Assembly (NCBI GenBank): GCA_025603075.1
Contig: MU626323.1
Location: 42,135-106,134, forward strand
DNA: 64,000 nucleotides
DNA from: Neoconidiobolus thromboides FSU 785
Taxonomy: Eukaryota > Entomophthoromycota > Entomophthoromycetes > Entomophthorales > Neoconidiobolaceae
Direction: 5' to 3'
Shown: positions 55,718-64,000 of the stretch, piece by piece
Position numbering within the stretch: position 1 is the stretch's first letter
How the letters are laid out: each line of letters opens with the position of its first letter
Notes under the pieces: model-generated
Database searches by the model: none
Told to the model about the DNA's origin: nothing
What the model saw: the letters and a program-made list of their open reading frames with translations, nothing else
Translations under genes and position numbers: made by a program

Positions 55718-58700
55718 ATATAGTTAATAAAATATCTAAATCTATAAAGTGTAAGACGCTATTTTTTAACTCTATAAATTGATTGATGTATAAAGCAACT
55801 AAATGGGATAAACAAATGGATAAATCTAGATAGTTCTTAAATAATTGGAAGTCATTATCTCGCTTATATAATAAATGAGGATAAGAAAAAGAGTACACTT
55901 GATCATCTGTATCCATAAAATTTAAAAATCGAGATAAATAAGCCTTAATGGAATGCAATAAAAGAAATTTAATATCATATTTAATAGTTAGCTAAAACAT
56001 TCTTAATTTTTGATTACTGTAAAACTAAAAGCTGATTTTTTAAAGAAATCAAAGCTAAACTCTAAATCTTCTTTATTTAAAAGGTTATCACAATAAACTG
56101 GACTAATTGATCTTCCATTATAACTATTTATTACTTCTTTTAATATTGTATTCAAATGTTGTAAAACATTGAAATGTTTTTGAGGTAAAATAATAGCTTT
56201 TACTAGACTTCTTTTACTTCTTTCACTTAATTTAAAATTAAATACAGATGACATCAATTTAGTTATACGGTTTGGCATTTTAAATGCTTCATGATTATTT
56301 TTATTATCTTCAATCTTAAAAGTAATCTCTTCATTTTCATCTCTTTTTAATGTATATTGATAGCTTAAAATGAGGTACTCTGGATTTATGCTTCTATCTC
56401 TCCTGTTCCTCTTTGGTAAATCTATTGGCTTCATTTTTATCCAGTCTCTATTATAAAATGCATGATAATTGATAGTATATCCTGGAACCCTGATTTTTAA
56501 TTGATCTATTTGAGCTCGGAGATCATTATAAGCGTTAGTATTACTACAATCATTCTTGTTAAAAAGTCTTAGCAGTACGCTATGTAATTTATTAAAAGAG
56601 GGCGATGGTAAATTTAGATGAGCATTAGCATTTTCATTAAACAATTTATCTCCAAACCTAAAAAATACTGACCTATACCACCATATAAAGAACAATAACC
56701 TAAATTCACAGCTGAGTATTGAAATAAATCTACCATACTAAAGTTATTTTTTGTTTCTTGATAGGTAATCTTAATTCTAAAATAATTCTTTGTTATTTTC
56801 TTTAGAATGTAATGATCTAAATTAGATCGTACCATTTTTTTATTATGTATTAGAATATTGGAATACTTTAAAATATTCATGTGTCATTTCACAAATCCAT
56901 CTTTCAATGAATTGTCTTTATAAGGCTATTATTTACTAGCGTTTGGCCTATTATTGATTTAAAGATATTGTGTAAACTAATATGAATATTATAGATAAAC
57001 GCTGATTTTCCTGATAAATATTTTACATACTTATCATGGTTTAAAATAAAACTGGCAACAGAAAGCAGTGATATTAATTTTGAAAAATGATTTAAATCTG
57101 ATTTACTCAACATCAAGTTGTGCTCATGAGATAAGATACTTTTAACCAACAGACCTAAAATAAGAATAACTGAGCTTTTAAAACACTTACTGGTCTTATT
57201 TGGCGGATCTATATCATTAGAAATATAAGCATAGTTGGACTCATTTTGGGGCTCTAATATCTCTTTTTTTTAAAATAGTATAAGGTGCTCAAGAACCTAT
57301 ATTAAATTGTGTATATCTGATTCGGCAGCATTAGAAATCAAGTAATTATATCTGTCTTTAAGAGGAAAAAAGGCCAATGATTCTATCGATTCATTATTTT
57401 TTTTTAAACTTTGAAAAAGAGTGATTAATAAATCTAAAAGCTTTGATCCGTATACATTGTATTTATCTGGGTTTGAGTTTCGCTAGTGTGATTCACTTGA
57501 CTCTGGGATACAATAAGGGCCCTCAGTTTATAATATAAAGCTATGATCAATTAGATGTATAAATCTCAGAACTGTCAATTTCTTTTGAAAAGCTGTATTT
57601 GAACTCATCAGTCAAAAGTATTTCTTTACATAAATCAAATACTTTGATGGTCAAAACAAGGTCATACTCATTTGTATATTGGTTTATAAGTGTATAGGAA
57701 AAAAATAGATCAGAGAGGTTGAAACTATTAATAAAATCATTAAAGTCACACATTTTAGCTACTTTTATAAGGATATTGCTCAAATATTTAAGGAGCTTTG
57801 ATTTATTATAATCAAGCTTAAGGAATCATCCTTTAAGTTTATCTTCTCCACAACAATAGCTATGCATAATTTCATAAATTACTTCAAAAACAATTAAAGT
57901 AATATTGGACATTATTGGTGAATAATTTCATAGTTTCCTCGAACATTAGTATATTAAATGTATTTAAAGCCCCTGATTGTATAGTCTTTGGGTTTAATAT
58001 ACTACTCTTTATTAAACAAAATCAAGGTAACTACAATCAAAATTGGCAGAATATTCTATTTTGCTGGAAATAGAACTTCTCCTCCATAATGAACTGATCA
58101 ATAAATTAGTAAAACCTTAAAAGTTAAACTAAGTATAGCATTGATTATAAAGATGATATGGTTAAACAAATCGTCTACCCATAGATTAAGTATACTATTT
58201 CCAGGGCTATCCAACCTTTGCTTTGAAGAATCTAATTTTTTATAAAACATACTATAAGCATAATAACCGTGTACTGTATTTTTATATTTCCCAGGTGGAC
58301 TATGATTAGATTAGAATAAGAGCTTTAAATAAATCAAAGATACTTCGAAAAATTTTAGCTTACCATGAAGACCAAATAATACGTTATCATTTTTTATTAT
58401 TTTATAAAAAGTAATCAAAATCTCAAAGAAATAACATTCTTCTACTCTGTTAGAAAGAATCATCTTTTAGAAATAAGTATACTTTTTAATTTTATAAATG
58501 CGACTCAAAATGTAGACAAAATAATCAACTAAACAATAATGAAGCTCTTTAAAACGAGCTTCCTTATGGAATAATTCTTGACTTGTCCCCTTTTTTCTAA
58601 CGCTAGATATGAAGCTTAATTGGTGACATTTTGGTAAAAGAATGGGTTCTATAAATTTATAGTCTATACATAATCCTTCTTTATCTTTTATGTTATAGTA

Positions 58701-59765
58701 GAAATAGCATATTCTAGTAAATAAGCTAACAACTTTACCAAAAAACTTACATTGAAGGTTAGCGTAGGATTTTCTTCTAAAGCGTCACTGATAAAATTTA
58801 ACATTCTTTCAAAAATCTTTTCTTTCTATTTATAATCTTTGGGTTCGCCTTCGGGAGCAATGCAACTATCATTCTCATTTAGTAAAATACTCGATGAGTT
58901 TATTAGCTCACTAAAGTTTTTGGGTTCTGCTTCAAACCTTGAAATATAAGATAAAGTATTAACTTTAGCTTCCAAGAAACTGAACATTCTTGTAAAGACT
59001 TAGGAAGGCTTAGTATAATAATCTATAAACCCTTTATTTTGTAAGTCCAGGAATAAAATTAAAAAATGTTGGTTTCTGTAAGTTGTAATACTAAGACTTG
59101 ATAAGCAAATGACCTGTTCATATATTGCAAAAGCTTGAAAAAGGTATGATTTCGAAATCAAAGCTTCCATATCTTCAAATCTTTTATGGTAACTTGAAAC
59201 TAAATTATGGTTAGAGACTAAAAAATGGATTGGAGATAGTGTAAGTATATATACTTTTTGCATATGGAAGAGAAAAAGTACATACAAAAAAGAAAAGCGC
59301 ATCAAAGGTTTTGTAAAAGAATCCTCCCTCTCCAAGGATCCATTTCACTACTTCATTTGATTTATCTATCATTAAACATTTAAACCAGATTTTTAATAAT
59401 CTCTAGTAACCAATAATAATTATACTAGATCCTTTTCAATAGTATCGACCCTTATTTCCTATATTCAGTTGCTCTAGTCGAGCTTTAAAGCTTCTCTCAA
59501 ACCAATTGAGTAAATAAAGTAGATCATTCTTAATAGCAGAAGTGGAAAGGGATCTTATTTCCTTTAGTCTGAGTTGAGAATCATCTAAATACAGTATAGA
59601 TTTTATAATGTCTGAAGGTTCAAAATTGGACGGATCTTTATCACCTTCTATGTTGTCTTCTAAACTATTCACATATGAAAAAATTAAAGACTCTTTTTTA
59701 TAAAATTTAATTATCACCATCACAAACAATATTCTCACAATGATACTTATACTTAGTTTTAACAA
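55701..59765 (-). pseudogene. large decaying intron-containing gene, family not recognised
   Basis: Coding-like minus-strand segments run for about 4 kb: 59765-59436, 59335-59000, about 58990-58370, 57783-57547, about 57480-57170, 57149-56904, 56880-56614, 56695-56003 and 55958-55701. Good introns join some of them (GTAAGT...TTTTAG near 57160-57195; GTAAGTTTTT...GTTAG near 58725-58750). But isolated stops (near 57247-57290 and 58827) and frame changes (56614-56695, 58310-58370) interrupt the sense. The protein is helical and Leu/Ile/Asn-rich with no catalytic motif; segments such as LLSVASFILNHDKYVKYLSG recall large HEAT-type nucleolar proteins (Urb2/Npa2), only weakly. The C-terminal frame ends inside a MITE. 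It is either a young pseudogene or a gene damaged by sequence errors. Confidence 0.45.
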
Positions 59766-60024
59766 CTATTCCATTAGCCTAAACTAAAACAATCTCTTAC
59801 TCACCATGTATATAAAAAGGGCATATGCACTATTAAGGTAATTTTAGTACTAAATTAAAATCATTTTTAATTAAATCATATATATTTAAAGTAAGAAATA
59901 AGAATTAGTAATTAAAATTAAAATCAAAAATCAAGATTAAAAACTAAGAATAAAACTCAACTAATTTTTATTATATGAAAAATAAATAGCTAAAAAGATT
60001 TTTTATTTTATTGTTGTTACTATT

Positions 60025-60124
60025 TGGGGGTGTTTTTTTTAGCTTCATTACTTTTTCCATCTTTTAAGCACTATTTCAGTGGAAAAGTTGTTAGTAGAAT
60101 TCTTAAACACAAAAATCCATCCCC
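60025..60124 (-). mobile_element. GGGGATG-family MITE
   Basis: GGGGGTGTTTTTTTTAGCTT to CACAAAAATCCATCCCC; the same variant ending (AAAATCCATCCCC) as the copy at 39795. Confidence 0.87.
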
Positions 60125-60688
60125 ATTTTGTGTTATTAAAAAACTTAATAAATCAAGCGCAAGCTCAAATCAAAAATGTAGTTATTAATGGTTTTGATGT
60201 TAATCTGCTTTGTAAATAGGTTGTATTTCTTTCTTAAACTCTCAATATCGCATAATAATATTTAAACATATATAAAAAAGCAAATAAATGACTTAAAGGT
60301 GTATTTATGAAAATTTATATTAATATCGTATTTGGTGGATGATATTGCTTAATTGTGTTTTTATTATAAGTTAATATATTGATATCTGTGCTTACATCAA
60401 CTATATAATCATAAATTTCAAATACTCCTTATCCGTAAATGCCAAATTAAATGGTACAAAAAATAAAGTTAGTATGTAAAATATATTAATAATGCTATTT
60501 TGATGATCAAACAATTAATTCTAAACTCTACCTTCTTATTTTAACTAAATATTGTACATATGCTACTGTATGTTCTTTTGAACTATAAGTATCTTAAATA
60601 AAATCATCTTTTAAAATCCAGATGTTTTAATCTTTTTTTATTTCTCTTATAATAATTCGTAAATTTAAAGATATAAGGGTTAGTATAT

Positions 60689-60782
60689 GGGGCTGTTTTT
60701 TTTAGTTTCCTTATTTTTCCATTTTTTTAAGCGCTATGAGTGGAAAGATTGTAGTAAAATTCTTTAAAAAAAACATATCCCC
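60689..60782 (-). mobile_element. GGGGATG-family MITE
   Basis: GGGGCTGTTTTTTTTAGTTT to AAAAAACATATCCCC, flanked by ATAT on both sides. Confidence 0.84.
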
Positions 60783-61608
60783 ATATTGTAAAATCTTTAA
60801 AATTTTACAAAAGAGCTTTATTGTACATTCATATTGTTTTAATGGAAGTAAATACATTCAAAGTTATTAGTCCATAGGAAGTAAAACTCATCTTCAATTA
60901 AGATCGATATGGTTTACATGTGTTTTTATCAAAGTTATTATAAGGATAGAGTTGACAAGGTTATAAAGCTTCTTACCTTTTCACAATATTTTGTATTATT
61001 TTATTTTATTTCAATACAAAATTTATTGAAAAAATTAGCAACTTTAAATCTAAAAAATACCTAAAATCTAATCTCATTATATCAAGAGAACAATGGGCAA
61101 TTTTTTCATCCTTACCCAATTGAGTAGTGTTTTATTTTAACAACACTAAAACATAATAAGAATGAAGTCAACAACAGGAAGATAATAAACAAGAAAATAA
61201 GTTAAAATTATGATAAAAAGAATGGCTATTGTTTGACTACTGATACCCTGAGTTCAAAATTAACAGAACCAGATAAGATTTAGCCCTTTTTAGAGGATCT
61301 AAATCAATATAAAATTATGGAGAACTCTTTAGAAATCAAGATACTCTATTTTTAAGTGGCCTGTTGGTGAAGTAGACTTAAAGCTCTGGGTTATAGTTAA
61401 GCTGATTGAAATGGCGGTGAATATGTCAGAATCAAGCTAACAAAAGTGCTACATTTTTTATTCTAATTTTAATTTATGATTGTGAATTTGAAACTAAGTT
61501 AAGTTGAATAGAAAATATTATAAGTTATTCAATTTATATTTTTAAAACAAATGAAAATCAAATAAAACTGTGTTTTATACTAAGTACTTTTTTTTAGTAT
61601 AGTTTATT

Positions 61609-62703
61609 TTATTTTTCAGCAACTTCAACTAAAAAGGCAATAGCAAGTTTAACAAATGACTTAACATAATTAAAATCGACAGTAGCTAAAGTATCATTAA
61701 CAGTATGGGCATAAGGGCTTTCATCAATTTCGAATGGGAAAGCAGCTCTATAACCAAATTTATCCCAAGCAGCATGATCCGAACAGCCATAACCACAAAC
61801 AAGATCAATAGTAGTAAAATTAAGATATTCTACTACAATTTTTTTTAACATATCATTTAATTCCTTATTTGTATAATCAATATAAAAAGCTATTTGTTTC
61901 TTTTTTGTTAAATAACCAATCATATCAAATTGAGTCATGGCATGTACATTCTTTTGTTGATTGGAATAAGTCTGAGCTATATCTAAAGATCCTAACAAAC
62001 CTCCTTCTTCACCAGCATAAAAATGAAATTCAACTGTACGTTTTGGTCGGAAGTTACAACCTAATAAGACTCTTAATGTTTCTAAATTACCAACAACACC
62101 TGTAGCATCATCATCTGCACCTGGAGCTCTACCAGTGGCTGGATTGGTCAAATTAATTGAATCAAGGTGGGAACCAACGATTACAATCTCATTTTTTAAA
62201 ATATGATGTGAGCCGGGAATTTTTACAATAATTGATTTTTGAATAAATGAGTGACTGAAATTTTCGACAGTAATTGGAGCTTTATAATTAGAATAAGATA
62301 TTATTCCTTGAATTTGATTTCTTAACCAATTGGATGCATCTGCACCTGATTGTACTTTATAATATCGATTGTGAAATTTAGTAGTATAAATAGTTAAAAA
62401 ATCCCTCATTCGATAAATATCAATATTTTTATATGTTGATTTGACATATGATTGATATTTAAATTTAGTAGGTAATGGTTTACCTTTAGGGATAAATAAA
62501 CTAGATCTAGATCCTCTTAATTCTGTGATATCCATGAAATGCTTCTTTTTTTGAATCAATTGAGTTAATACTTCGTCTTCTGTCATTTGAATTGCTGGTT
62601 CATTTTCACTTGATTTAATTAATCTTTTACCTTCATTAGTAGTATCGATTTGAGCCAAAGCAGTGGTTAATAAAGTAGCTAATACAAATTGAATTAGTTT
62701 CAT
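61609..62703 (-). CDS. secreted M28 leucine aminopeptidase-like metallopeptidase
   Basis: A 364-aa single-exon enzyme, the closest relative of the gene at 41567-42658. Signal peptide MKLIQFVLATLLTTALA (1-17), the same propeptide type (GKRLIKSSENEPAIQMTEDE), then the peptidase. Zinc and catalytic residues are all present: H179 (VGSHLDS), D198 (GADDDATG), E232/E233 (AGEEGG), D260 (QFDM) and H333 (YAHTVND). Disulfide C303/C307 (CGYGCSDH). Small changes around the active site (GAH to GSH, DGSG to DATG) may alter specificity. It lies alone in AT-rich DNA in the opposite orientation to the other two M28 genes, so the copies did not arise as a recent tandem array. Confidence 0.96.
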   Translation of the reverse strand: MKLIQFVLATLLTTALAQIDTTNEGKRLIKSSENEPAIQMTEDEVLTQLIQKKKHFMDITELRGSRSSLFIPKGKPLPTKFKYQSYVKSTYKNIDIYRMRDFLTIYTTKFHNRYYKVQSGADASNWLRNQIQGIISYSNYKAPITVENFSHSFIQKSIIVKIPGSHHILKNEIVIVGSHLDSINLTNPATGRAPGADDDATGVVGNLETLRVLLGCNFRPKRTVEFHFYAGEEGGLLGSLDIAQTYSNQQKNVHAMTQFDMIGYLTKKKQIAFYIDYTNKELNDMLKKIVVEYLNFTTIDLVCGYGCSDHAAWDKFGYRAAFPFEIDESPYAHTVNDTLATVDFNYVKSFVKLAIAFLVEVAEK

Positions 62704-62750
62704 TTCAAATTATTTTGATTTTGTTATCATTTTTATCATTTTTGTTATCC

Positions 62751-62758
62751 TTTATATA
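62751..62758 (-). promoter_or_regulatory. TATA box of the third M28 peptidase gene
   Basis: On the minus strand TATATAAA lies 48-55 nt upstream of the ATG at 62703. Confidence 0.6.
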
Positions 62759-63168
62759 TTATTTAGACTGTTCCTGTTTTATTACAATATTTGTACTGTT
62801 CAAGACCTAAACTTAAGAACCGTAGTTTTCTATAACTAAACTTTTAGAAAAGATCCCGAGTTAGTATCAAATAAGGACGCCTACTTACATTTGTACCATT
62901 TTAAAATGAATAAATTACTTTGTGTAATCCTAAAATATTGCACCATTTTGTAAATTAACGCCCCAATATTTATTCAATAACAACTTAATATACTTATAGG
63001 AACAATAGTATTTACTAGAGAGTATTTAGGTTTTTATATTTTAGAGGGTTAAGATATATAACTATTAATATATAATAAGTATAAATTTTCTATTTATATA
63101 ATTCAATACAATCCCTTTTTTACTTTAATTATTATATAATAAGAAAAGCTTTATTTTAGTTATTATAT

Positions 63169-63240
63169 GGGGTTGTCTGAATTAGTTTCATTATCTTATC
63201 CAATTTTTGAAAAATTTTGTATTTTAAAAACTTCGCTTGA
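63169..63240 (-). mobile_element. truncated GGGGATG-family MITE
   Basis: ATATGGGGTTGTCTGAATTA, then GTTTCATTATCTTATCCAAT; the second half is lost. Confidence 0.55.
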
Positions 63241-64000
63241 AATTCTATAAAACCAAATCTTTTATTAAAACAAAAGTACCCGGACACAGTTCTAAATCAT
63301 TCTATTATAGTTTATACTGTAATCTAGTTGAATTTCTACTAGATCTTAAATACATATTCTTATAAAACTTTATTGAGAAATATTTATTATTGACCACTTT
63401 ATAGCCAATATTGCAGATTTGTTATCAAATAAGTAAACTATTTCAATGTTATAATTACATTATTAATATATTGCCAAGTTAATAAATAGCTGCATGGGAG
63501 GGAGTGGTTGGCCCCAAAACTATAATTAACCATCGCTATATAGTACAAGGAATAATAGTTTTTACATATTATTACAGTTACTTGTTCTTTGACTATTTAT
63601 TAACTTAGCTATTAATAACCTAAGTAATCCTAACATTTAACAATCTATTTCTATCATTCAACAAACTACTTACTTGCTTAGTAAATATCGAAATTTTCAA
63701 ATTCTCTGTTATCTTCGTAAGGTAAGCTGGGATCGATCTTTTAATTTTTCTGTTTTCTATAGACTCTATAACTTTAATTGGAACTATATCGCTTTATATA
63801 TATATATCGGATACTGGATAACAATGTAGTTTGTTGTTATGCTTAATAAAGTGTAAATACTTATTAATGCCCTACATCTCTATTATTCTCTTTGTATTTT
63901 TGTTTCTTTTATACTTTTTAAAAATTATATCTGTTTTCCCATTATTAACAGTCGAGTTATTAATTTTATTATGCTCGCAAATAAAAGCCTCAAATCTTGA

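Larger units (their letters stand above)
59766..61608. other. gene-free region with two MITEs
   Basis: About 1.8 kb of AT-rich DNA; MITEs at 60025-60124 and 60689-60782. No gene recognised. Confidence 0.6.
62704..64000. other. gene-free right edge
   Basis: About 1.3 kb with the M28 promoter at its left, a worn MITE near 63169 and a short TA run at 63797-63808. No gene seen. Confidence 0.55.

Overview
The window is a strongly AT-rich nuclear stretch of an early-diverging fungus. Short spliceosomal introns (GTAAG/GTAAA...TAG) are frequent, intergenic DNA is very AT-rich, and telomere-type AACCCT repeats occur. The translation factor is the EFL (elongation-factor-like) GTPase rather than canonical EF-1alpha. 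EFL is known from Conidiobolus and Basidiobolus and is a routine marker in Conidiobolus. Together with several secreted subtilisin and M28 peptidases, this points to Entomophthoromycotina, most likely Conidiobolus sensu lato. That placement is inference from gene content.

Layout. 0-7.3 kb: minus-strand genes for a UXT prefoldin-like protein (cut by the left edge), a NELF-A-like protein and a Trm2-type uracil-5 methyltransferase, then tRNA-Pro(AGG). 7.3-15.1 kb: repeat-rich DNA with a P450 pseudogene, a secreted subtilisin and a secreted M28 aminopeptidase. The left contig ends inside a second EFL gene. 15.1-15.26 kb: a 100-N gap followed directly by about 9.7 AACCCT units in the orientation of a left chromosome end, so the two halves of this window may not be neighbours in the genome. 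15.3-17.3 kb: a nest of MITEs and a 460-bp element. 17.8-38.7 kb: a dense housekeeping island free of MITEs (TBRG1-like FYR protein, peroxisomal ABCD transporter, homeodomain protein, SNAPC4-like Myb protein, mitochondrial NAD-type carrier, EFL, TTI1, three small unknown genes, PSD2-type phosphatidylserine decarboxylase). 38.7-47.6 kb: repeat-rich again, with a second M28 peptidase and a small B12D/NDUFA4-like protein. 47.6-54.4 kb: apyrase, VMA21 and DDB1. 55.3-64 kb: MITEs, a decaying 4-kb gene and a third M28 peptidase.

There is no operon logic. The main biological themes are secreted proteolysis (one S8 and three M28 enzymes, each with a TATA-like box upstream of its ATG), nuclear and chromatin factors (NELF-A-like, TBRG1-like, SNAPC4-like, UXT, DDB1, TTI1) and organelle functions (ABCD, NAD carrier, PSD2, VMA21). 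About two dozen copies of one ~100-bp TIR element, often nested or in tandem, dominate the gene-poor parts. Where exon structures were worked out by hand, reading frames close exactly: DDB1 1174 aa, ABCD 737 aa, apyrase 480 aa, carrier 296 aa, TBRG1-like 356 aa, VMA21 136 aa.
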